This document shows positions 1-6,728 of a stretch of DNA of 9,895 bases, piece after piece. The stretch lies in the NCBI GenBank assembly GCA_003527965.1, contig DPVY01000237.1, forward strand, positions 1-9,895, given 5' to 3'. Numbering within the stretch: the first letter of the stretch is position 1; each line of letters opens with the position of its first letter. The stretch comes from Fidelibacterota bacterium. Lineage in GTDB: Bacteria > Fidelibacterota > UBA2242. The translations under genes and the position numbers were made by a program. The notes under the pieces were generated by a model. The model saw only the letters and a program-made list of their open reading frames with translations, made no database searches and was not told the DNA's origin.

Positions 1-13
1 TTTTAACACAGTA

Positions 14-120
14 CATTCTGAGGCAGCCCCGACGAGTCGGGGAAGAATCTCGTCGATAATTGGCGGAGATTCTTTCCCACCAGGGACTCCTATCGGAGCA
101 TTCGTGTCTCATTCAGAATG
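14..120. repeat. MITE-like nested inverted repeat
   Basis: The outer arms are CATTCTGA (14-21) and TCAGAATG (113-120). Nested inside are AAGAATCTC (43-51) and GAGATTCTT (66-74). Two smaller hairpins sit within: CCCCGAC/GTCGGGG (27-33/36-42) and CTCC/GGAG (87-90/95-98). No open reading frame explains it. Elements starting CATTCTGAG and carrying GAATCTC/GAGATTC arms are familiar interspersed repeats in environmental bacterial genomes, so this is probably one copy of a non-coding, non-autonomous palindromic element. Only one copy is present here, so mobility is an inference. Confidence 0.6.
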
Positions 121-161
121 ACATGATTTGCACTTTTTACGAAATCATCAAATTTGACATT

Positions 162-184
162 TGCAATCTGCAATCTGCAATCTG
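162..184. repeat. Short tandem repeat, TGCAATC x3
   Basis: Three perfect 7-bp units (162-168, 169-175, 176-182) are followed by TG. The tract lies between the left palindromic element and the end of the Cys-rich small gene. It has no visible coding or regulatory role and is probably slippage-generated. Confidence 0.7.
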
Positions 185-212
185 AGGTCTCCAATCTACC
201 CGTTTTCTTCAG

Positions 213-416
213 CTAAACCCGACCTCCGTTCACCATCTGCGCAAAACGCTCAAAGGACCGATCGTAGGTTTTTTCAACATCATCGGGGAAACAACATGCC
301 GGTAACTCTCGGTTTCTGAGGTGATACCGGATACATTCACAACAAATCCCTTTTCGGGAACAGGGTTCGTAACTACAGTTGCATATGCTTCGGTTTTTTT
401 GCTGATTGCATTCCAT
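213..416 (-). CDS. DUF6485-like Cys-rich mini-protein
   Basis: This 67-aa protein has nine cysteines (C3, C12, C14, C19, C25, C26, C28, C41, C42), arranged as MEC, then CNC, EPC, CCEC and PACC, followed by the acidic/aromatic tail DDVEKTYDRSFERF. The pattern matches my recollection of the DUF6485 family of short Cys-rich proteins, which have no known function; the cysteine spacing suggests metal binding (inference). The start is favoured because AGGGAG lies 5 nt upstream on the minus strand. There is no signal peptide, so it is probably cytoplasmic. It lies about 74 bp downstream of the GH13 gene on the same strand and might share its transcript, although the gap is large enough for separate expression. 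An overlapping minus-strand frame (230-448) is its shadow. Confidence 0.8.
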   Translation of the reverse strand: MECNQQKNRSICNCSYEPCSRKGICCECIRYHLRNRELPACCFPDDVEKTYDRSFERFAQMVNGGRV

Positions 417-490
417 AATAACTCCCTAAAAAGATTGTTTATCATCAAACTTGCAAATAAGATAGTCGAAATCTATCTGTACATCAAAGA

Positions 491-1828
491 TCATTTTTTA
501 ACGAGAACCAGATAATCCCAGACATCCAATTTAAACGATTCTTCCCGGGTAAATGAATACTCTTTATTGGTTAGAGGATTGAAATAGTCTCCCCTGAGCA
601 GAATGTTTTTGATCGTAAAAGACCGGGGTTTATCTGAAAAATTAAATATGGCTACTATTTTATCTTCGGCTTTTTGACGGGTAAAGGCAAAAATATAACG
701 ATCTTGGGAGGTTTTAAGCCGGATGACTTCACCGCCCGCAGTTCCGCTCCACAGTGCCTTGTTATTCTGTTTTAAGTTCAACAGGGTGGTATAGATTTTC
801 CGGTTGCGATGATCGGTCCAGGGAATCGTATCTTTTTCAAAAAATGACAGAGCCTTATTCAAACCGGCTTCCTGACCGTTATAAACCAGGGGCATTCCCC
901 TATGTAGACAGGTAAACACGATAAACGCTTCCGTGCCGTCGCCAAGCCGTTCATAGGCTGTTCCGTTCCATGAATTTTCATCATGGTTGGTGACAAACAG
1001 CATCCGGTAATCGTCGGGATTGTAAATGTTTATTTCTTCACTTTCATATCGATCGAGATGGCGAACGTCTTTTTTTCCGGCTGCAATGGCATTCATGATA
1101 TCTTTATACTGCCAGGCGTAGGTCATGTCGAAGGCTTTGGCGTGAAGTTCCGGTTCATGGGCTTCCGCCAGCATGAATACCGGTTTGACCTTATCGAGTG
1201 TGTCCCGCGCCGTTTCCCAGAAATCCGTTGGGACCATTGCCGCCACGTCACAGCGGTAACCGTCGATATCGAACTCTTTTACCCAGTACACAAGCGCATC
1301 GATCATCGTTTTTCGCAGTTCGGGGTTATCATAATTCAGATCAATGACGTCAGTCCAGTTCGCCACGGGAATAATATAATTTCCATCTGGATCTGTATTA
1401 TAAAAATCGGGATTGGTTTTGGTCCAGACATTATCACAGGCAGAGTGATTTGCAACCCAGTCGATGATGATATACATGCCCAGTTCATGAGTACGCCTGA
1501 CTAATCGGCGAAAGTCTTCCTTAGAGCCAAACTCGGGATTGACTTCTTTATAATCTTTTACCGAATAATAACTGCCGAGTGTGCCTTTGCGGTTTAGTTC
1601 GCCGATAGGATGAATCGGCATCAGCCAGATAATTTTGATGCCCATTTTTTGCAGCTCAGGCAGATATTTTTCAAATTCAGCAAAAGTTCCTGCCGGTGAA
1701 AACTGCCGGATATTTACCTCGTATATGGAAGCATTCCTGCTCCAGTCAGGGTGTTTAATCGTTCGTTCAGATGCGTTAAGTGTTGTCATCAATGTTAGTC
1801 CTAATATCAAGCAAATTAAATGTTTCAT
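491..1828 (-). CDS. Secreted GH13 alpha-amylase family enzyme
   Basis: This is a 445-aa glycoside hydrolase of family GH13, which cleaves or transfers alpha-glucosidic bonds of starch, glycogen or maltodextrins. All four GH13 signature regions are present: DWVANH (D123-H128), GYRCDVAAM with nucleophile D194 and R192, MLAEAH with the general acid E222, and TNHDE with the transition-state aspartate D283. A (beta/alpha)8 barrel spans about residues 30-350, followed by a small beta domain. The chosen ATG gives a classical signal peptide (Lys-3, hydrophobic 4-18, likely cleavage after LNA or NAS), so export to the periplasm or outside is expected. The frame opens 15 codons further up, at 1873, but that would bury the signal peptide; GGGA lies just before the chosen start. 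No lipobox cysteine sits at the cleavage site. The exact substrate cannot be read from sequence. No sugar transporter or regulator is adjacent. Confidence 0.92.
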   Translation of the reverse strand: MKHLICLILGLTLMTTLNASERTIKHPDWSRNASIYEVNIRQFSPAGTFAEFEKYLPELQKMGIKIIWLMPIHPIGELNRKGTLGSYYSVKDYKEVNPEFGSKEDFRRLVRRTHELGMYIIIDWVANHSACDNVWTKTNPDFYNTDPDGNYIIPVANWTDVIDLNYDNPELRKTMIDALVYWVKEFDIDGYRCDVAAMVPTDFWETARDTLDKVKPVFMLAEAHEPELHAKAFDMTYAWQYKDIMNAIAAGKKDVRHLDRYESEEINIYNPDDYRMLFVTNHDENSWNGTAYERLGDGTEAFIVFTCLHRGMPLVYNGQEAGLNKALSFFEKDTIPWTDHRNRKIYTTLLNLKQNNKALWSGTAGGEVIRLKTSQDRYIFAFTRQKAEDKIVAIFNFSDKPRSFTIKNILLRGDYFNPLTNKEYSFTREESFKLDVWDYLVLVKK

Positions 1829-1995
1829 CCAAAATCCCAGGTTATTCCCGACACATATTGGCGGCTTTTTCACGGCTTCCCGGAATGGCTTCTTCCATGA
1901 TGTCCCTCATTGCTGCTCTTTTGCTATATTTGAAAATCTGCTCGGTTGTTCAATAAAATATCGGGATGAATATACGGGAATTATATTAAAAATTA

Positions 1996-2010
1996 AACCT
2001 TCTGAAGGTT
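1996..2010 (-). repeat. REP palindrome, solo copy
   Basis: Perfect AACCTTCTGAAGGTT with 7-bp arms and a central T. With its flanks it reads AAACCTTCTGAAGGTTG, the exact reverse complement of the copy at 2444-2460, so it is in the central-T orientation. It has no partner at the usual ~57-bp distance. Confidence 0.9.
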
Positions 2011-2155
2011 GACGGATGGTAAGGAAAGTTCTCTGCACATTCTCTTTGCATCTGATTATAAACAATTCTAATTTACAATGTAATGGTTAACAGCCTGAAA
2101 CAACAAACTCGTGCAACTCTCTGGGAAATGCTCGGAAATTTACAAAATTTCCCAA

Positions 2156-2227
2156 AACCTTCAGAAGGTTTTAAGGAAAATGTCTGCCCAAATCACAATT
2201 TTTGCTTTCAACAACCTTTTGAAGGTT
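2156..2227. repeat. REPIN-like doublet upstream of RAYT
   Basis: The first palindrome (2156-2170, AACCTTCAGAAGGTT) has a central A and flanking A/T runs that extend the arms. The second (2213-2227, AACCTTTTGAAGGTT) has a central T and one arm mismatch. Start-to-start distance is 57 bp and the unit is 72 bp. The spacer carries TGCCCAA 29 bp from the unit start, which recurs at the same offset in the downstream doublet. The unit ends 12 bp before the RAYT ATG; its GAAGG (2221-2225) is rather far from the start to be a good ribosome-binding site. Confidence 0.8.
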
Positions 2228-2239
2228 TTGGTTATTAAC

Positions 2240-2908
2240 ATGTCAGTCGAATATGCCTATTATCATCTTTACAATCGGGGCTGCAATAAAGATCTGATAT
2301 TTTTCAAAGATGATCACTACTTTTTTCTTTTACATAAAATCAAAGAAAACTATCAAAAATTCAACTTAAAAATTGTCGCTTATTGTCTGATGCCCAATCA
2401 TTATCATTTGATGGTGGGAGCGCCGGTGGAACCTTCTCCCAGTCAACCTTCAGAAGGTTTTATCAAAAATCTTTCGTCTAAGTCTAAAAATTTTAACTAT
2501 AAACCTTCTGAAGGTTGCGGCAAAGGTTTCATATCAATATCCATTTCCCGCTTCATGCAAAACATTTTCAACAGCTATGTTCAGACTGTCAACTTCGATA
2601 TGAAACGTAAGGGTACACTGTTTGAATCAAAGTACAAGTACATCCGAATTGATAAAGAGGAATATCTGCTCCAGCTGGTGCGTTACATTCATCTGAATCC
2701 GGTTATTGCCGGATTATGCAATCATCCCGAAGATTGGCAGTATTCAAATTGCCGGGAATGGCTGGGAATTCGAAACGGAACATTGTTTAACCGCGATTTT
2801 TTTGACACCTATTTTCAGACCTTTGACCAATACCGTGAATTCTTAAATGCCTACCGGGATTACAAAATGATGCAAAAAAAGCTGCGTAAATTTGGGTTTG
2901 ATTTCTAA
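2240..2908 (+). CDS. REP-associated tyrosine transposase (Y1/HUH)
   Basis: This 222-aa protein of the IS200-like Y1 transposase superfamily, RAYT branch, is expected to bind, nick and join single-stranded REP DNA. Visible features are the N-terminal YHLYNRG, the HUH motif in MPNHYHL (H54, H56), the catalytic tyrosine Y113 in NSYVQTVNF, GTLFESKYK, and the RYIHLNPVIAGL block (148-159). The start at ATG 2240 gives a canonical N-terminus; the frame is open to 2111, but the extra residues translate the upstream palindromes. No clear Shine-Dalgarno is seen. Between the HUH motif and Y113 there are about 35 more residues than usual, including PSEG at 70-73 and again at 89-92. Both are encoded by palindromes of the doublet at 2445-2516, so a REPIN-like unit sits in frame inside the gene. 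Whether the enzyme is active with this insert is unknown. Confidence 0.9.
   Translation: MSVEYAYYHLYNRGCNKDLIFFKDDHYFFLLHKIKENYQKFNLKIVAYCLMPNHYHLMVGAPVEPSPSQPSEGFIKNLSSKSKNFNYKPSEGCGKGFISISISRFMQNIFNSYVQTVNFDMKRKGTLFESKYKYIRIDKEEYLLQLVRYIHLNPVIAGLCNHPEDWQYSNCREWLGIRNGTLFNRDFFDTYFQTFDQYREFLNAYRDYKMMQKKLRKFGFDF
2445..2516. repeat. REPIN-like doublet inside the RAYT gene
   Basis: Two perfect palindromes occur: 2445-2459 with central A and 2502-2516 with central T, 57 bp start to start. Including flanks, 2444-2460 and 2501-2517 are exact reverse complements of each other (17 bp), giving a head-to-head inverted pair. The 57-bp distance is a multiple of three, so both copies are read in the same frame and both encode PSEG. 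A half site, AACCTTC, lies just upstream at 2430-2436. Confidence 0.9.
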
Positions 2909-2920
2909 AACCTTCATCCA

Positions 2921-2935
2921 AACCTTCTGAAGGTT
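2921..2935 (-). repeat. REP palindrome after RAYT stop
   Basis: Perfect AACCTTCTGAAGGTT with a central T, 12 bp after the transposase stop codon. A half site, AACCTTC (2909-2915), begins immediately after the stop. The next copy starts 53 bp downstream. Confidence 0.9.
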
Positions 2936-2973
2936 TCTCCACTATTCATTTCTGATCACAATATTCTTGATTC

Positions 2974-3043
2974 AACCTTAAGAAGGTTTCAATGAAGACC
3001 TATGCCCAAGGCAGATATTTCTTATACCAACCTTCTGAAGGTT
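2974..3043. repeat. REPIN-like doublet upstream of polA
   Basis: The first palindrome (2974-2988, AACCTTAAGAAGGTT) has a central A and one arm mismatch. The second (3029-3043) is a perfect copy with a central T. The distance is 55 bp and the unit is 70 bp. TGCCCAA at 3003-3009 lies 29 bp from the unit start, as in the doublet at 2156-2227, which suggests common descent of the two spacers. The unit ends 67 bp before the polA start codon. Confidence 0.8.
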
Positions 3044-3067
3044 GTGTAACATCAATCCGAAAACACC

Positions 3068-3096
3068 TTGCCAAATTCCAGATATTGTGTTAAACT
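3068..3096 (+). promoter_or_regulatory. Possible polA promoter
   Basis: TTGCCA (3068-3073) is separated by 17 bp from TAAACT (3091-3096), which is preceded by TGT as in an extended -10. Transcription would start near 3103, leaving a very short leader before the ATG at 3111. This is pattern matching to a sigma-70 consensus in a genome whose own consensus is unknown. Confidence 0.3.
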
Positions 3097-3110
3097 TTTC
3101 AGACTGAATT

Positions 3111-5804
3111 ATGAAAGACAAACAGACTTTATATTTAATCGACGGCTCAGCAATTGCATATCGTTCCTATTTTGGAATGATCCGCAACCGTCTAACGAAT
3201 TCCGCCGGTCAACCGACGGGAGCGATCTTTGCTTTTATCAATTCGTTGATGAAAATAATTAAAGATGAACAGCCGGATTACATCGGGATGGTCTTTGACG
3301 CACCGGAAAAGACATTTCGGCATAAGATTTACGAAGACTATAAAGCTACGCGGGAAGCCATGCCCGACGAATTAATTTCGCAGTTGCCGTACATCTTCAA
3401 GGTCACGGAAGCCATGAATATTCCGGTGATTATTTATCCCGGATACGAAGCTGACGACATTATTGGCACACTGGCAAAAGAGGGCAAGCAAAAAGGGCTG
3501 TCTGTCTATATGGTGACGGGCGATAAAGATTTTATGCAATTGCTTGAAGATGATATCCTGGTCTACAAACCCGCATCCGGGCAGAAAGATATTGAGATTG
3601 TTGATGAGGAAGGGGTTATTGAAAAATGGGGCGTTAGACCCGATCAAATTACGGATTATCTCGGACTGATTGGCGATACTTCGGATAATATTCCCGGAAT
3701 AAAAGGCATTGGTCCGGCAAAAGCCAAACCGCTTTTGAATAAATTTAATTCTATCGAAGGAATCTTGGAAAATCTGGATAAAATTGACAATAAACGCATT
3801 GCCGGGCTGATTGCGGAGGGCGCGGAAAGCGCCATATTATCAAAGATGCTGGCAACAATTAAGATAGATGTTCCTCTGGATCTCCAAATTTCTGATTTGA
3901 AGACAAAATCGGTTGATGAACCGGCTCTGAAAAAGTTATTTGAAGAACTGGAATTCTACAGCCTCATTAAGAAACTTGGAATTAGAGAAGAGACAGAGCA
4001 GGTTGAGAAAGATTATCGAACCGTACAGAAGCAGGAAGACGTTCTGCAGCTGGTTAAAAAACTGAAAAATGTTGCGCTTCTTTCTGTTGATCTTGAGACG
4101 ACCTCGACTCATCCTATGGAAGCGGAGATCGTTGGGATTTCGCTGAGTTGGAAACCGAACGAGGGAATCTATATTCCTATTCAGTTTCCCTCAAAACAGA
4201 AATCACTGTTTGGCGATGACGACCATCTGCAATTTCTGGAAATCCTGAAGCCGGTGCTGGAAAATGAGGCTATTCCCAAATGCGGACAGAATTTAAAATA
4301 CGATATGCTTATTCTGAAACGCTATGGGATTGAACTGAAGAATATCGTATTTGACACCATGGTGGCGGCATTTTTAATTCAGCCGGATGCCCGTTCCTAT
4401 AAGCTGGATAAACTCAGTCAGCAATATCTTAATTATACAATGCAGCCGATTGAGGATTTGATCGGTTCGGGTAAAAATCAGATTCGGATGGATGAAGTTC
4501 CTGTTGACAAGGTAACTTTTTATGCCGCGGAAGACGCCGATGTGGTTTTGCAGCTGGCTCCGATTTTTCAAAAAAAACTTCAGGAAGATAAAACCGAAGA
4601 TATTTTCAGGAATATTGAGATGCCGCTTATCCCGGTTTTGCTTGAAATGGAAGCAAACGGCGTCTATATTGATGTGGATTTTCTGCAAACCATGTCAAAA
4701 GAATTAAGTAAACAGATCGAGAATCTTACAGAGCAGATTTACTTTGAGGCGGGGGTTAAGTTTAACATCAATTCACCTAAGCAACTTGGCGAAGTGCTGT
4801 TTGACAATCTGCAGTTGAGCACAGGGCGAAAACGTTCAACGGCGGTTAATGTCCTTGAAAAATTAAGAGATGAGCATCCTTTACCCGGTTTGGTGCTTGA
4901 TTACAGGCAACTGTCCAAACTTCAAAACACCTATGTGGATGCGCTGCCGAACTTAGTGAATAAGAAGACCGGGCGGGTGCACGGCTCTTTTAACCAGACC
5001 GTGGCATCGACAGGGCGATTGAGCAGCAGTGACCCGAATTTCCAAAATATTCCCATTCGCACCGATATCGGTCGGGAGATCCGCAAGGCCTTTATTCCGC
5101 AAAGACCGGGCTGGAAAATTCTGTCGGCTGATTATTCCCAGATCGAGTTAAGAGTAATGGCGCACCTGTCAAAAGATCCCGAGCTGTTGAAAGCATTTCA
5201 TGAAAATGTTGATGTCCATACCCGCACGGCAGCCTTAGTGTACGGAGTGGCTGAAAAAGATGTGTTACCGGAGATGCGCCGGGCCGCCAAGGTGGTCAAT
5301 TTTGGGATTATGTACGGCGCCGGACCTTTTCGGATGTCCGGTGAATTGAAAATTTCCCTGTCCGATGCCAGGAAAATTATCGATCAATATTTTGAGACCT
5401 ATCCCGGCATAAATAACTATATTCTTAACACGTTAGCAGAAGCGCGAGAAAAGGGGTTTGTAAAAACCTTAGCCGGGCGCATTCGGTATGTTTATGACAT
5501 CAACAGCAGCGACCGGAATGTTCGTGAAGCAACCGAAAGAGCCGCAATCAATATGCCTATCCAGGGAACTGCGGCAGACATGATAAAAATTGCAATGATT
5601 CGTATTCATCACAAATTGATTCAAAAACAATTGCGGTCAATGATGATATTACAGATACACGATGAATTACTTTTTGAGGTACCGGACGAAGAGTTGGAAA
5701 CGCTAAAATCCATTGTCATTACGGAGATGGAGAATGCGCTGCCACTCGATGTACCTTTGAAAGTAGATGTAGGTATTGGAAATTCATGGTATGAGGCACA
5801 TTAG
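3111..5804 (+). CDS. polA: DNA polymerase I
   Basis: This 897-aa three-domain repair and Okazaki-fragment-processing polymerase is of normal family length. The 5'-nuclease domain (about 1-290) shows LIDGSAIAYRS (D11), YEADD (E113, D115, D116), TGDKDF (D138, D140), GDTSDNIPG (D189, D192) and a helix-hairpin-helix GIKGIGPAKA. The 3'-5' proofreading domain (about 315-500) appears active: DLE (D327, E329), NLKYD (D398) and YAAED (Y471, D475) are all present. The polymerase domain has motif A ADYSQIE (D674), the O helix with K727 and F731 in KVVNFGIMYG, and motif C QIHDE (H850, D851). Phenylalanine at 731 is the residue usual in bacterial Pol I. There is no strong Shine-Dalgarno before the ATG. 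Its TAG stop shares one base with the GTG start of the next gene, so it probably heads an operon. Confidence 0.98.
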   Translation: MKDKQTLYLIDGSAIAYRSYFGMIRNRLTNSAGQPTGAIFAFINSLMKIIKDEQPDYIGMVFDAPEKTFRHKIYEDYKATREAMPDELISQLPYIFKVTEAMNIPVIIYPGYEADDIIGTLAKEGKQKGLSVYMVTGDKDFMQLLEDDILVYKPASGQKDIEIVDEEGVIEKWGVRPDQITDYLGLIGDTSDNIPGIKGIGPAKAKPLLNKFNSIEGILENLDKIDNKRIAGLIAEGAESAILSKMLATIKIDVPLDLQISDLKTKSVDEPALKKLFEELEFYSLIKKLGIREETEQVEKDYRTVQKQEDVLQLVKKLKNVALLSVDLETTSTHPMEAEIVGISLSWKPNEGIYIPIQFPSKQKSLFGDDDHLQFLEILKPVLENEAIPKCGQNLKYDMLILKRYGIELKNIVFDTMVAAFLIQPDARSYKLDKLSQQYLNYTMQPIEDLIGSGKNQIRMDEVPVDKVTFYAAEDADVVLQLAPIFQKKLQEDKTEDIFRNIEMPLIPVLLEMEANGVYIDVDFLQTMSKELSKQIENLTEQIYFEAGVKFNINSPKQLGEVLFDNLQLSTGRKRSTAVNVLEKLRDEHPLPGLVLDYRQLSKLQNTYVDALPNLVNKKTGRVHGSFNQTVASTGRLSSSDPNFQNIPIRTDIGREIRKAFIPQRPGWKILSADYSQIELRVMAHLSKDPELLKAFHENVDVHTRTAALVYGVAEKDVLPEMRRAAKVVNFGIMYGAGPFRMSGELKISLSDARKIIDQYFETYPGINNYILNTLAEAREKGFVKTLAGRIRYVYDINSSDRNVREATERAAINMPIQGTAADMIKIAMIRIHHKLIQKQLRSMMILQIHDELLFEVPDEELETLKSIVITEMENALPLDVPLKVDVGIGNSWYEAH

Positions 5805-6727
5805 TGGAAGCATCAATTACATTAAAAAATGTCAGTAAACATTTCAATAAACGATATGTATTGAGTGATCTTAGTATCGGTATTGAAAAAGGATCGACTT
5901 TTGCGATTATCGGTCGGAATGGCGCCGGTAAATCGACGCTGTTGAGAATTTTGTCGACAATTTTAAAACCCGATCGCGGAGTGGTTTATATCGACGGTAA
6001 AGATATTGAGCAGAATATCGCTGTTGTGAAAAATATCATTGCCTATTTACCGGATCACGATATTCATGATCCCTGGCTGACCGGCCGGGAAAACCTTACA
6101 AAACGGGCTCGCTATCTTGGGATAAAGGATGCAGAATTTGAGAACCGGGTTGCTCCGTTTGTGAAAATGTTTGAAATTGAAGATGAACTGGACAACTATC
6201 CCGTAACCTATTCCCGTGGTATCAAAAGACGGCTGGACATTGTGCAGGTGTTGATCGGAAATCCCGAGGTAATCATCCTGGATGAACCGACAATGGGTTT
6301 GGATTACCATGCTCGCGCGATTTTGTTCCGCTATATTCTTGATCAAAAGGGGAAAAAGACAGTCGTACTATCTTCGAACGAATTTACCGAAATTCAAACC
6401 ACTGCCGACCGCTGGATTGTGCTTGAACACGGGCGAATCCGCTTTGATGGCACATTGGAGAATATGGTTGCACAGATCGAAATCCCTTTTTATGGGACCG
6501 TTGAGTTTCGTCATGGCGGGTATCAGCTGATAAAAGCGCTTCAACATGTTAAAGAAATAAAAGAAGTCCACGATCTGGGGCGGTCGATTCAAATCGTAAC
6601 AGAAAATATTAGAGATTTTCTTACTGTTTTAAAGAAAATCAATTTGGACGACGTCATTTCAATTTCCGGAAGCTCGATCCATATCGAGGAATTTTTAAAT
6701 CAGTTAAATTTGGATGAAGGTCTCTAA
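5804..6727 (+). CDS. ABC-2 type transporter ATPase with odd motifs
   Basis: This 307-aa nucleotide-binding subunit of an ABC-2 exporter presumably acts as a dimer on the cytoplasmic face with the permease encoded next. Walker A is intact (GRNGAGKST, 37-45), as are Walker B and the D-loop (VIILDEPTMGLD, 156-167). Other motifs diverge: the signature is YSRGIKRR (136-143) instead of LSGGxxRR, the Q-loop position reads AYLPDHD (80-86) with no glutamine, and the H-loop reads LSSNEFTE with N192 where the switch histidine normally stands. A C-terminal domain (about 220-307) resembles the regulatory tail of DrrA/NatA-like ATPases. The GTG start overlaps the polA stop by one base, and weak TGAGG lies upstream. 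The cargo is unknown. Loss of the histidine may mean slow or altered hydrolysis (inference). Confidence 0.92.
   Translation: MEASITLKNVSKHFNKRYVLSDLSIGIEKGSTFAIIGRNGAGKSTLLRILSTILKPDRGVVYIDGKDIEQNIAVVKNIIAYLPDHDIHDPWLTGRENLTKRARYLGIKDAEFENRVAPFVKMFEIEDELDNYPVTYSRGIKRRLDIVQVLIGNPEVIILDEPTMGLDYHARAILFRYILDQKGKKTVVLSSNEFTEIQTTADRWIVLEHGRIRFDGTLENMVAQIEIPFYGTVEFRHGGYQLIKALQHVKEIKEVHDLGRSIQIVTENIRDFLTVLKKINLDDVISISGSSIHIEEFLNQLNLDEGL
6716..6720 (+). promoter_or_regulatory. RBS deciding the permease start
   Basis: GAAGG, inside the end of the ATPase gene, lies 8 nt before ATG 6729. This favours 6729 over the in-frame ATG at 6714, which would overlap the ATPase gene and place this site inside the coding region. 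Confidence 0.6.
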
Positions 6728-6728
6728 G

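Larger units (their letters stand above)
1829..2239. other. Divergent intergenic region with palindromes
   Basis: This roughly 410-bp gap separates the minus-strand amylase gene from the plus-strand transposase gene. It must hold the promoters of both, but I see no convincing -35/-10 pair. It contains three copies of the 15-bp palindrome (from 1996, 2156 and 2213). The plus-strand frame open from 2111 reads through two of them and is not convincing protein before the ATG at 2240. No tRNA or other RNA gene was recognised. Confidence 0.6.
1996..3043. mobile_element. RAYT plus REP/REPIN island
   Basis: Eight copies of AACCTTCWGAAGGTT, or versions with one arm mismatch, occur here and nowhere else in the window. 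They start at 1996, 2156, 2213, 2445, 2502, 2921, 2974 and 3029. They surround and enter a gene for a Y1/HUH transposase of the RAYT class, a family known for association with REP palindromes. The outer boundaries are taken from the outermost palindromes; no target duplication was identified, so the true limits of any mobile unit are uncertain. Confidence 0.7.

Noticed and set aside
1829..1873. Amylase start at the upstream ATG (1873)
   Set aside because: It would place 15 residues ahead of a typical signal peptide; the inner ATG at 1828 fits secretion better.
1923..1953. Minus-strand promoter for the amylase (TTGAAC ... TATAGC)
   Set aside because: The spacing is 19 bp and the -10 match is poor; not distinguishable from chance.
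983..2012. Plus-strand ORFs opposite the amylase gene and its leader (983-1504, 1635-2012)
   Set aside because: They are antisense to a gene with all GH13 motifs and show no recognisable domain.
2111..2239. N-terminal extension of the transposase from ATG 2111
   Set aside because: The extra 43 residues translate the upstream palindromes and the canonical RAYT N-terminus begins at ATG 2240.
1996..3043. Regularly spaced palindromic repeats as a CRISPR array
   Set aside because: Start-to-start intervals are 160, 57, 232, 57, 419, 53 and 55 bp, the repeat is only 15 bp, copies alternate in orientation, one pair lies in a gene and no cas gene is present.
1996..3043. Palindromes as operators for a local transcription factor
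   Set aside because: A symmetric 15-mer could bind a dimeric regulator, but no regulator gene is nearby, and copies inside and after a gene with fixed doublet geometry fit REP/REPIN elements better.
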